5,116 nucleotides of DNA from an uncultured Veillonella sp. (GTDB taxonomy: Bacteria > Bacillota > Negativicutes > Veillonellales > Veillonellaceae): NCBI GenBank assembly GCA_934202215.1, contig CAKPXR010000078.1:1-5116 (forward strand), in the 5' to 3' direction. Made by a program: the position numbers and the translations under genes. The notes under the pieces were generated by a model that saw only the letters and a list, made by a program, of their open reading frames with translations, ran no database searches and was not told the origin of the DNA. How positions within the stretch are numbered: the first letter of the stretch is position 1; every line of letters starts with the position of its first letter. This document shows, in pieces, positions 1 through 4,952 of this stretch.

Positions 1-20
1 GCTAAGCTTGCGTAATAGTA

Positions 21-55
21 AAAACCTCTAAGGACTGATCCTCCCTAGGGGTTTT
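21..55. terminator. Rho-independent terminator ending the phosphoesterase operon
   Basis: The 10-bp outer stem is AAAACCTCTA (21-30) with TAGGGGTTTT (46-55), including one T-G pair. It is extended by an inner stem AGGA/TCCT (31-34 with 39-42) closed by the tetraloop CTGA. A CCC bulge (43-45) separates the two stems. A-runs and T-runs flank both sides, so it can stop transcription in both directions. It lies about 75 bp beyond the stop of the minus-strand gene ending at 129. On the circle it also shields the short antisense RNA promoter at 5025-5033 from that operon. The same structure is seen again at 5060-5094 because of the duplicated contig end. Confidence 0.85.
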
Positions 56-57
56 GT

Positions 58-73
58 GCTAATTTGAATTAGC
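58..73. repeat. Perfect 16-bp palindrome
   Basis: GCTAATT-TG-AATTAGC has 7-bp arms and a 2-bp centre. It sits just beside the terminator at 21-55. It may be a protein-binding site or an extension of the terminator structure. No function can be assigned. Confidence 0.5.
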
Positions 74-128
74 TATTATCTTTCATTGCTTAATAAAATT
101 GTAACATGTTTTTTATTGTCAAAACAAA

Positions 129-833
129 TCACTCGCCCAATTTTACAATGTCTTCAAAAAGCAATCTACACCTATGAAAGCTTGATTCCACATCATCATG
201 ATAATGTCCAAAGTACCATTTTTTGTAGCGTAATTGTTTACATAACTCTGTTAAATAAGATTGTGTAGGACAATTCAAAAGCTCTTTTCCAAAGCTAGCA
301 TGCTGATATACTGAAAAAAATTGTTCTGGTGCAGTATGAGTAATGATATAATCCACATTCCAATGAACAGATTCCAATGTATTTACTCCATGATCCATTT
401 CTGATTTTGATGCATTTTCTGCTTTCCACCAAGAAATATTTTCTGTCCGATACATTTTATCTACACTCGTAGCACCACCAAAAGTAAATATAGAATGTCC
501 TTCCATTATATATATTTCTCCTCGGCACAAATGGAAAACATGGTTAGAAATACGTTGTACTCGTCCATTCCATTTTTCTTCATATGGAAAATTATCTAGT
601 AAATCAAAATTCTCATGATTGCCGTCTACAAAAGCTACAGTAAATGGTTGATCATCAAACCATTTAATAATCTCCTTATCAATCCGCCATCGTTTAATAT
701 TGTCGATAGACCATGGTACTCCAAAATCACCAGCTACAATTAATGTATCACCAGGTTGTATAGAGCAGCGTTTTGGAATCGTATAAATGACCTTTATATC
801 TCCGTGTAAATCACCTGTAACAAAAACACTCAT
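129..833 (-). CDS. Calcineurin-like metallophosphoesterase (second gene of operon)
   Basis: This 234-residue protein has all the motifs of the calcineurin-like metallophosphoesterase superfamily, which hydrolyse phosphomono- or diesters at a two-metal centre. They are GDLHGD at 7-12 (metal ligands D8 and H10), AGDFG near 34-38, DGNHE near 70-74, THTAP with H166, and GHYH at 209-212. A GGATSVDK segment near 119-126 followed by SWW resembles the phage- and mobile-element-type members. There is no signal peptide or membrane segment, so it is cytoplasmic. The ATG overlaps the TGA of the upstream gene in ATGA (830-833), with only a weak AGGT upstream, so translation is probably coupled. The substrate is unknown: nucleotides, nucleic-acid ends or a phosphoprotein are all possible. 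The superfamily call is firm and the role is not. Confidence 0.92.
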   Translation of the reverse strand: MSVFVTGDLHGDIKVIYTIPKRCSIQPGDTLIVAGDFGVPWSIDNIKRWRIDKEIIKWFDDQPFTVAFVDGNHENFDLLDNFPYEEKWNGRVQRISNHVFHLCRGEIYIMEGHSIFTFGGATSVDKMYRTENISWWKAENASKSEMDHGVNTLESVHWNVDYIITHTAPEQFFSVYQHASFGKELLNCPTQSYLTELCKQLRYKKWYFGHYHDDVESSFHRCRLLFEDIVKLGE

Positions 834-1378
834 AATATACCTGTTTCACGTAATCTATCACTATCAGCAAAATAACTTCTAATATATCTAAGAGATACAG
901 GATAATAGTTATTAGCATCTACACCTACATCATAACGAAGAATACCATTGATTCTATTTTCTTCATTGTATCCCCCATTAGAATGAATATGTCCATGCAA
1001 GTGAATACTACCACCATGTCTACTACCATTCCATTCCATAAGAGGATAATGCATGAGAACGTACTTTATCTTCTCATGTTTGAACTCTTTATAGTCGTAA
1101 ATTTCTTCAAATAGACTTTTATCATAATGGCCGTCATGATTACCACGAATTAATATTTTTCGTCCATTTATTCGTTTAATTAATTCGTTAGCCTGTGATT
1201 CTGGTATTCTATAGGACAAATCACCTAGAATATATAAAATATCATCTCTATGCACTACAGAATTAAAGTTATGAATAATTCCATTGTCCATTTCTTCAAC
1301 GTTCTCAAAAGGTCGATTTTGAAAACCAATGACACTTCTATGCCCCAGATGTAAATCACTTGAAAAATATATTTCCAT
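830..1378 (-). CDS. Calcineurin-like metallophosphoesterase (first gene of operon)
   Basis: This 182-residue protein also carries a full set of two-metal phosphoesterase motifs: SSDLHLGH at 6-13 (D8, H10), LGDL at 51-54, RGNHD at 78-82, MHYP with H110, and HGHIH at 128-132. A C-terminal YDVGVDANNYYPVSL stretch (149-163) is typical of short phage-like members, and the size fits that group. It is a different subfamily from its neighbour: the two align only at the catalytic motifs, so this does not look like a recent duplication. The start is supported by AAAGGAG (1385-1391) with a 6-nt spacer. It heads a two-gene operon whose second start codon overlaps its stop by 4 nt. It is predicted cytoplasmic, and its substrate is unknown. 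Confidence 0.92.
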   Translation of the reverse strand: MEIYFSSDLHLGHRSVIGFQNRPFENVEEMDNGIIHNFNSVVHRDDILYILGDLSYRIPESQANELIKRINGRKILIRGNHDGHYDKSLFEEIYDYKEFKHEKIKYVLMHYPLMEWNGSRHGGSIHLHGHIHSNGGYNEENRINGILRYDVGVDANNYYPVSLRYIRSYFADSDRLRETGIL

Positions 1379-1446
1379 TTCATACTCCTTTCTTAATGCT
1401 TGTTATATTACTAACTAATTTTTTATTTTTCGTTTTACGTCATACA

Positions 1447-1469
1447 TTTTTTGTACTACGTACAAAAAA
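1447..1469. repeat. 10-bp-arm inverted repeat in the phosphoesterase operon leader
   Basis: TTTTTTGTAC (1447-1456) is an exact inverted repeat of GTACAAAAAA (1460-1469) around a TAC centre. It lies between the candidate operon promoter and the start codon at 1378. The same T-run plus GTAC word recurs in the rep control repeats (4437-4448 and 4548-4559). A regulator-binding site serving both regions is possible but is inference. Confidence 0.5.
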
Positions 1470-1498
1470 AATTCAAATGTAAAAATAATTTTCCAAAA

Positions 1499-1527
1499 TT
1501 TATATTAGGTACTCTTTCAATTTTTAA
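1499..1527 (-). promoter_or_regulatory. Candidate promoter of the phosphoesterase operon
   Basis: On the minus strand, TTAAAA (1527-1522; 4 of 6 matches to TTGACA) is followed after 17 bp by TATAAA (1504-1499; 5 of 6 matches to TATAAT). Transcription would start near 1492, leaving a leader of about 114 nt that includes the inverted repeat at 1447-1469. Such matches are easy to find by chance in DNA this AT-rich. Confidence 0.35.
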
Positions 1528-1675
1528 TTTAAGATTTTAATTTGACGTTTTAAGCTCACGTAAAATTACAGAGGCCTAAAACCACAAACTAAAATTTAAA
1601 ATTCAATATAACGCAAAATTTGCGATTTTAAAACCATTCTATTTTTTAATTAGTGTAATTTTATTTCAAAAAAAA

Positions 1676-1734
1676 CAGAATGCCCATTTAAGCATTTCTA
1701 GTACAAACCAGAAATGCCCATTTAGCGGTTTCTA
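1676..1734. repeat. Two direct repeats sharing AATGCCCATTTA
   Basis: CAGAATGCCCATTTA starts at 1676 and CAGAAATGCCCATTTA starts at 1709. Both are followed by a TTTCTA block (to 1700 and to 1734). The 12-bp word AATGCCCATTTA is exact in both (1679-1690, 1713-1724), at a 34-bp offset. A third, inverted and degenerate copy forms the far arm of the hairpin at 1715-1760. This could be a cluster of protein-binding sites. Confidence 0.6.
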
Positions 1735-1760
1735 ATTTTAATTATAAAACGCTATGGGCG
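1715..1760. repeat. Long imperfect hairpin
   Basis: The second direct repeat can fold onto the following sequence. GCCCAT (1716-1721) pairs with ATGGGC (1754-1759), and a TT bulge (1722-1723) follows. AGCG (1724-1727) then pairs with CGCT (1750-1753), and an AT-rich inner stem closes on a TTTA loop near 1737-1740, with isolated mismatches. The result is a stem of roughly 20 pairs in an otherwise unstructured AT-rich gap. Confidence 0.5.
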
Positions 1761-1807
1761 ATTCCATCGAGGCTCGCTTTGCTCGGCTGCCTTCGGCAAT
1801 TTTATTT
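1751..1807. other. GC-rich island ending in a small terminator-like hairpin
   Basis: The segment around 1755-1798 is clearly GC-richer than everything around it. It contains CGAG-G-CTCG and repeated GCTCG words, and ends in TGCC-TTC-GGCA (1788-1798) followed by ATTTTATTTT. That tail looks like a weak plus-strand terminator. The island could instead be part of a replication or transfer origin. No known nick-site sequence is recognised, and no relaxase gene is present on the molecule. Confidence 0.4.
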
Positions 1808-1925
1808 TGAGTTTTAAGATAAATAAAAGCATGGACTATTTGATATGTACCCATTTCCCTGGACACATATTATTTCATGACGTACTATGATGATATTGTA
1901 TTTACTTTCTTAATGGAGGATCTAT

Positions 1926-2450
1926 ATGATAAAAAAATTTTTTTGTCTGAACTTGCTATTTTATATATTTTTATTTAGTAATAATATTTCACATGCCTCT
2001 GATATAGCTAGTGAAGGACGAATTATTATTTCTAATCCAGATGTTTTATATACTATATATCTAGGTATGCCACGTGATTATGTTGATATTAATTTTTCAG
2101 GAGCAAAAGGTTGGGATAAATCTGTTTCAAACTTCTCTAATGCCTATAATTTTACGCGTAAAATTACAACTAAAATTGAACAAGATTTTACAGTTCAATT
2201 TGATGCCAATAATAATGTAAAAGAAATAAAAAACACATTTATATTTACTGATTCAACGGATTTAGAAAATGTATTTTTAGATATGTTGAATTCTTTAAAT
2301 AAAAAATATGGAAGTCCGCAAAAGGCTAAAATGACAGGAGTTCGTTATAGAGGTGGCGGCATTTGGTATGCAAACGGACACAAATATGAATTATCAAGAT
2401 ATTATTGGGGGAAAACCTCAACAATTTCATTTACAGTTACAACAAATTAA
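1926..2450 (+). CDS. Secreted protein of unknown function
   Basis: This 174-residue protein begins with a textbook Sec signal peptide: MIKK, a hydrophobic core FFCLNLLFYIFLF (5-17), and a likely cleavage after SHA (22-24). The mature part of about 150 residues has no further membrane segment, no LPXTG and no lipobox (C7 lies in the wrong context), so it should be exported and released, or periplasmic in a diderm host. An early TIYLGMPRDYVDINF segment and a later YGSP turn followed by beta-rich sequence recall small BamE/SmpA-like or PepSY-like folds, but this is only a visual resemblance. The start is set by GGAGG (1915-1919) with a 6-nt spacer. It is a lone gene ending at a strong terminator. 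I do not recognise the family; bacteriocin, adhesin or inhibitor roles are all open. Confidence 0.85.
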   Translation: MIKKFFCLNLLFYIFLFSNNISHASDIASEGRIIISNPDVLYTIYLGMPRDYVDINFSGAKGWDKSVSNFSNAYNFTRKITTKIEQDFTVQFDANNNVKEIKNTFIFTDSTDLENVFLDMLNSLNKKYGSPQKAKMTGVRYRGGGIWYANGHKYELSRYYWGKTSTISFTVTTN

Positions 2451-2456
2451 AAAGAC

Positions 2457-2502
2457 AAAGCGCTAAAGCGCCTTAGATAAAATCTAAGGCGCTTTAGCTT
2501 TT
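2457..2502. terminator. Strong bidirectional terminator between convergent genes
   Basis: A perfect 17-bp stem joins 2462-2478 to 2482-2498 over the loop AAA. It is flanked by AAAG (2457-2460) on one side and TTTT (2499-2502) on the other. It begins 7 bp after the stop of the secreted-protein gene. The rep gene transcribes towards it from the other strand (stop at 2670), and the opposite reading also ends in a T-rich tract. It therefore probably serves both genes. Confidence 0.92.
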
Positions 2503-2583
2503 CTAAATTACTAATCAATAACTTATGTAATCCATACTAAACACATAAAAAATATAACTCCTATTTGGATAATTTATACAGTA

Positions 2584-2658
2584 TTATATCTTAATGTTTC
2601 CATCATTCCATATACCATTTCCATAAAATCCATAACCACCATCTATAAATTGTCTCAC
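2584..2658 (-). CDS. Possible 24-residue mini-ORF or gene remnant downstream of rep
   Basis: Just after the rep stop, in another frame, a short reading frame from GTG runs VRQFIDGGYGFYGNGIWN and on to the stop TAA at 2584. The glycine- and aromatic-rich composition looks more protein-like than random AT-rich DNA would give. There is no ATG, and the nearest purine-rich stretch (GGGAG at the end of rep) is about 20 nt away, which is too far for normal initiation. It could be the tail of a decayed gene or chance. The rest of 2503-2669 shows nothing I can support. Confidence 0.2.
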   Translation of the reverse strand: MRQFIDGGYGFYGNGIWNDGNIKI

Positions 2659-2669
2659 ATATTCCGCAC

Positions 2670-4364
2670 TTATTTACTCTCCCTTTTGTAGTCCAAATAA
2701 AGATTTAAAGCATCAATCCAATCATCACCAAATTCTTTTTCTATTAGTTCCTGAAACGTAACACTATCTTCTACATAAATTTCATGTTGATTTTCTAGTT
2801 GCTCAAAGCTTATCCCTAATCGATTTAGCTCTAAAACTGTATCTGAATTTTTCCTCATTTCTGCAATCTCTTCTGAAGTATTAGGATATAGAACTTCAGA
2901 AATTTCATTTAATTGTATTGTCTTATTTCTGATAAACTCAATTTTATTTATTATTTGTTGTCGTTTTAATTCTGCCGTCGATATATTCCACCATTTATTA
3001 ATCGTCATTCGTGATAATCCAGTATCTCGATGACAATCAATTTTCTTACCATTAGGATGATCTAAACACCATTGCTTTACAATCTCAGCTTTAGGATAAT
3101 CGGAGTTTTTACATCCTTTTGGTCGACCATTGCCTTCACGCCAATCAGATTTACCTTTTTGCTTTGTTCTAATATCTCTAATACCTCTAGCAATCTCTAA
3201 GTGATCTTTCCGATTAAGATAATTACGCTTATTAGCCTGTAATGGAATAGCTGATATTAATGCAATTTTATCTCGTCCCCATGTTTTAAACTCATCACGA
3301 AAACCATGTAACGCAGCATTAACATCCTCCTTTGTAAATCGTGAGCTTTCATCATTATCCTTAGACAAAGCATCTAATATAGGTATTAATGAATACGCAT
3401 CTTTTCTCAATTCATATTCCGAAATATCACATTTAATCGCAAATATAGCTAAACACATAACACAAAAATAACGATGTCCATACGTAGCCCCTTCCTTTAT
3501 TTTATTTAACCACCAATCATATAAAGCACGATTAATATGCCATTTATTATCTTCTTGCTTCACTATTTTTCTTTCATACCAATCTGGCCAGATTTCTTTC
3601 GCTTTTGCTAAAGGAACAGTAGAACGTTCAGTTAGATTAATTCGATATTCGTCCCAGTCTTTTAATCTAGGTATCCAAGATACTAATTTTTCAATCGTCA
3701 TACGATCACCAGTCTTATAAGCTCGTACAGGATAATTAGCACCCATTTTACTCGCAGATCCAACCATTCTAAAACCTTGCAAACAGTACTGATATTGTGG
3801 TTTTTCAATAGTTGATGTATATCGATTCCAAATCAATTTAGTCATACCTTCTTTTAACTTATTTAACTGACGAATCGTATCTTGCGTCGCTCGAATAGGC
3901 TTATCCAATAAATAATATAAATGAAGTCCATGACCACTTAATACAACATACGTTGCCATTGGTACATTCGTTCCATTACGCATAAACTGCATAATCATAT
4001 GTAACTCATCCATACCTTGACCATCTAAGTCAAATGTCAATGCATAAATCATACTCGCATTTTCATTCTTAACTCGTTTACCTATAAATGAACCACCTCT
4101 AACAAATATATCCTCTTTTCCAATCCAATTCTTAATCTCCTCTAAATCATCAAATATATATCTATGCTTAAATTTACCCTCATTCCTATACAATAAAATC
4201 CCGTTACCACATTTACGACTATAATCTCCTTTAGCTTGAAATGATCCTATTGGATATAAATCTCTATAAAAAGCTAATGGTTCTACTTCTACATAATCAT
4301 GCTCCTTAAACCAATTAACCTTAGCATCATATAACTCTATATCTGTCATCACAATATCACTCAT
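2670..4364 (-). CDS. Plasmid replication protein with AEP (PrimPol) primase domain and C-terminal HTH
   Basis: This 564-residue protein has the three catalytic motifs of archaeo-eukaryotic primases in order: FDLD at 111-114 (metal-binding D112 and D114), SGHGLHLYY at 143-151 (H148), and GFRMVGS at 197-203. Residues of about 275-360 form a helical segment resembling the PriCT-type domains that follow AEP cores. Next come GRPKG (413-417) and a helix-turn-helix around 423-460 (DTGLSRMTINKWW), then a charged helical tail. No Walker A motif is seen, so it must borrow a host helicase. Its probable role is to recognise the origin and prime replication. The start is supported by AGAGG (4370-4374) with a 5-nt spacer; a later ATG at codon 6 lacks this spacing. 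It is the only replication gene here. A phage-type primase is the alternative reading. Confidence 0.85.
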   Translation of the reverse strand: MSDIVMTDIELYDAKVNWFKEHDYVEVEPLAFYRDLYPIGSFQAKGDYSRKCGNGILLYRNEGKFKHRYIFDDLEEIKNWIGKEDIFVRGGSFIGKRVKNENASMIYALTFDLDGQGMDELHMIMQFMRNGTNVPMATYVVLSGHGLHLYYLLDKPIRATQDTIRQLNKLKEGMTKLIWNRYTSTIEKPQYQYCLQGFRMVGSASKMGANYPVRAYKTGDRMTIEKLVSWIPRLKDWDEYRINLTERSTVPLAKAKEIWPDWYERKIVKQEDNKWHINRALYDWWLNKIKEGATYGHRYFCVMCLAIFAIKCDISEYELRKDAYSLIPILDALSKDNDESSRFTKEDVNAALHGFRDEFKTWGRDKIALISAIPLQANKRNYLNRKDHLEIARGIRDIRTKQKGKSDWREGNGRPKGCKNSDYPKAEIVKQWCLDHPNGKKIDCHRDTGLSRMTINKWWNISTAELKRQQIINKIEFIRNKTIQLNEISEVLYPNTSEEIAEMRKNSDTVLELNRLGISFEQLENQHEIYVEDSVTFQELIEKEFGDDWIDALNLYLDYKRESK

Positions 4365-4394
4365 AAATACCTCTAACTTAACTTAATTATTTGA

Positions 4395-4453
4395 GAGCCC
4401 CTACGGGGCTCATAGGGGACTTATATTATCAATATATTTTTTTTGTACATTTT
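4395..4453. repeat. 111-bp-period repeat, copy A (nearest rep)
   Basis: A perfect 7-bp hairpin GAGCCCC-TAC-GGGGCTC (4395-4411) is followed by a 42-bp AT-rich core (4412-4453) containing ATAGGGGACTTATATTATC, a T8 tract and GTACATTTT. The core is identical, base for base, to that of copy B. In this copy only, the T-tract belongs to a 14-bp inverted repeat (4434-4447 with 4456-4469). Confidence 0.88.
4420..4449 (-). promoter_or_regulatory. Candidate rep promoter inside repeat copy A
   Basis: On the minus strand, TGTACA (4449-4444; 4 of 6 matches to TTGACA) is followed after 18 bp by TATAAG (4425-4420; 5 of 6 matches to TATAAT). Transcription would start near 4413, directly at the GAGCCCC/GGGGCTC hairpin, giving a leader of about 50 nt before the rep start. 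Copy B carries the same pair and copy C keeps the TATAAG box, so the array may provide tandem promoters. Confidence 0.4.
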
Positions 4454-4507
4454 ACTACAAAAAAAATATCTTCATAAATTCTCTCATAAAATAGTCTCCC
4501 CTAAAAG

Positions 4508-4564
4508 AGGCCCAAGGGCCTTATAGGGGACTTATATTATCAATATATTTTTTTTGTACATTTT
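4508..4564. repeat. 111-bp-period repeat, copy B
   Basis: Its hairpin uses different bases from copy A (AGGCCC-AA-GGGCCT, 4508-4521), but the following 42-bp core (4523-4564) is identical. An outer stem TCCCCTA (4497-4503) with TAGGGGA (4524-4530) adds a second, nested pairing. The stem sequence has changed while pairing is kept, which suggests that the structure itself matters. Confidence 0.88.
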
Positions 4565-4616
4565 TAGTATATTAAAAATGGTCTATTTTGACCATCATTT
4601 TTTACTCATTATTCAG

Positions 4617-4673
4617 GAGCCCCTACAGGGCTCATAGGGAACTTATATTATCAATGAATTTTTTCCCTATTTT
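4617..4673. repeat. 111-bp-period repeat, copy C (diverged 3' half)
   Basis: The hairpin GAGCCC-CTACA-GGGCTC (4617-4633) and ATAGGGAACTTATATTATC (from 4634) match copies A and B at exactly +111 and +222. Beyond that the core has drifted, and it has gained a new 8-bp inverted repeat ATAGGGAA (4634-4641) with TTCCCTAT (4663-4670). The part conserved in all three copies is the hairpin plus ACTTATATTATCAAT. Confidence 0.8.
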
Positions 4674-4682
4674 AAGCAACAA

Positions 4683-4711
4683 TATAATCAATAAGTTTTT
4701 TTTACATTTTT
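4683..4711. repeat. Degenerate half copy D of the control repeat
   Basis: TATAATCAATA, a T8 tract and ACATTTTT resemble the AT-rich part of copies A-C, without the hairpin and out of the 111-bp register (37 bp after the matching word in copy C). It suggests that the minimal conserved unit is TATWATCAAT plus a T-tract. Confidence 0.45.
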
Positions 4712-4723
4712 CATGACAAAATC

Positions 4724-4757
4724 AGAAAATTACTTTAACGTACTAAAGCAATTTTCT
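4724..4757. repeat. Inverted repeat directly upstream of the toxin promoter
   Basis: AGAAAATT-A-CTTTA (4724-4737) pairs with TAAAG-C-AATTTTCT (4744-4757) around the centre ACGTAC. That gives 13 pairs with one mismatch. It occupies the -35 side of the promoter at 4770-4778, where a repressor or activator would bind. It could also be a cruciform belonging to the origin. Confidence 0.55.
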
Positions 4758-4769
4758 AATTTACATACA

Positions 4770-4778
4770 TGATATAAT
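4770..4778 (+). promoter_or_regulatory. Extended -10 promoter of the toxin-like RNA
   Basis: TGATATAAT is a perfect TATAAT hexamer with the TG-n extension. No good -35 is visible, as is common for extended -10 promoters. The expected start near 4785 falls at the first base of a leader hairpin, predicting an RNA of about 200 nt that ends at 4984. The same TGATATAAT is used on the other strand for the opposing RNA. Confidence 0.7.
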
Positions 4779-4784
4779 TTAATC

Positions 4785-4819
4785 GTTGCTCCCTCCAATT
4801 TGGCAACAGATAGGAGGTG
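4785..4819 (+). promoter_or_regulatory. Leader hairpin carrying an anti-Shine-Dalgarno sequence
   Basis: GTTGCT (4785-4790) pairs with GGCAAC (4802-4807), a 6-bp stem with one wobble. Its loop presents CCTCC (4792-4796), which is exactly complementary to GGAGG (4813-4817) in the ribosome binding site of the 26-residue peptide. The loop can pair with the ribosome site as a pseudoknot, or CCTCC-GGAGG can form an alternative stem. Either would hold translation back at the 5' end of the RNA, as in other type I toxin messengers. Confidence 0.6.
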
Positions 4820-4848
4820 TTTTATCTTGGAGATATTATCCAACTTCT
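4818..4848 (+). repeat. Direct repeats DRa and DRb, copies at the toxin start region
   Basis: DRa is TGTTTTATCT (4818-4827), running from the end of the ribosome binding site to the first base of the TTG start codon. DRb is TTATCCAACTTCT (4836-4848), in the first codons. Both occur again exactly, in the same order, at 4987-4996 and 5001-5013 beyond the shared terminator, where they are transcribed in the opposite direction. The opposing RNA is therefore complementary to this initiation region. Confidence 0.88.
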
Positions 4849-4907
4849 TAATCTCTGTCATGGCAAGTGTAACTAGCTACTACATTTGCAAGTGGTTAGA
4901 CAGTTGA
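4827..4907 (+). CDS. 26-residue membrane peptide, probable type I toxin
   Basis: A perfect AGGAGGTG (4812-4819) lies 7 nt before a TTG start. The peptide begins MEILSNFLI and continues SVMASVTSYYICKWLDS. It is one hydrophobic segment of about 18 residues followed by a short tail with a single lysine and aspartate, a typical small membrane toxin. The conserved-looking end YYICKWLD recalls short hypothetical peptides I associate with other Bacillota; I cannot verify this here. It lacks the sequence of Fst, TxpA or Ldr toxins. Its locus is laid out like pAD1 par: own promoter, structured leader, shared terminator with an opposing short RNA, and repeats giving antisense pairing over its start. 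An ATG at 4860 is internal with no ribosome site. Membrane toxicity is inferred from architecture. Confidence 0.75.
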   Translation: MEILSNFLISVMASVTSYYICKWLDS

Positions 4908-4952
4908 TACTAGCGAGTAACTAGCCCAAGAGATAGCTCTCTATAAAAAGTA

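Larger units (their letters stand above)
1..77. repeat. Terminal direct repeat, copy 1 (circle junction)
   Basis: This segment is repeated base for base at 5040-5116. An exact 77-bp overlap between contig ends, with no target-site or repeat signature, is the usual trace of a de Bruijn assembly of a circular molecule at k=77. The real molecule is therefore inferred to be a circle of about 5,039 bp in which this segment occurs once. It contains a terminator (21-55) and a palindrome (58-73). Confidence 0.93.
1379..1925. other. 547-bp non-coding AT-rich region between divergent genes
   Basis: I see no plausible protein gene here on either strand. The half near the phosphoesterase operon is very AT-rich, with a candidate minus-strand promoter (1499-1527), a TTTTTTGTAC palindrome (1447-1469) and a small palindrome CGCAAA-A-TTTGCG (1612-1624). 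The other half holds direct repeats, an imperfect hairpin and a GC-rich island (1676-1807), then the leader of the secreted-protein gene. It separates divergently transcribed genes, so it must contain promoters for both. The structured half could also be a single-strand origin or transfer origin, but nothing proves that. Confidence 0.7.
4365..4769. other. Repeat-rich control region, probable replication origin
   Basis: About 400 bp upstream of rep contain no credible gene. They hold three ordered copies of a hairpin-plus-AT-rich element (4395-4453, 4508-4564, 4617-4673) at exactly 111-bp spacing, a degenerate half copy (4683-4711), an inverted repeat ATGGTC-TATTTT-GACCAT (4578-4595) and a longer one at 4724-4757. 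Repeated elements with AT-rich tracts next to a rep gene are typical of plasmid origins and copy-control regions. The origin call rests on position and structure only. Confidence 0.6.

Noticed and set aside
90..100. IS element or transposon ends at the terminal repeats
   Set aside because: The 77-bp repeats are direct and exactly at both contig ends, and no transposase is present. Circular assembly overlap explains them.
86..268. 60-codon plus-strand frame
   Set aside because: It has no ribosome site and lies mostly antisense to the end of the phosphoesterase gene, which has complete catalytic motifs. It is a shadow frame.
1751..1807. Defined oriT nick site
   Set aside because: There is no recognisable nic consensus and no relaxase on the molecule, so it is kept only as a structured island of unknown role.
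4070..4100. Walker A motif in Rep (GGSFIGKR)
   Set aside because: It does not fit GxxxxGK[ST], and no Walker B or helicase motifs follow. It lies just before the AEP catalytic core.
4578..4637. 19-codon plus-strand frame from ATG (MVYFDHHFLL...)
   Set aside because: There is no Shine-Dalgarno sequence, and it runs through the hairpin of repeat copy C. The ATG belongs to an inverted repeat.
4395..4673. CRISPR array
   Set aside because: There are only three imperfect repeats at a 111-bp period with AT-rich cores, no uniform spacers and no cas genes.
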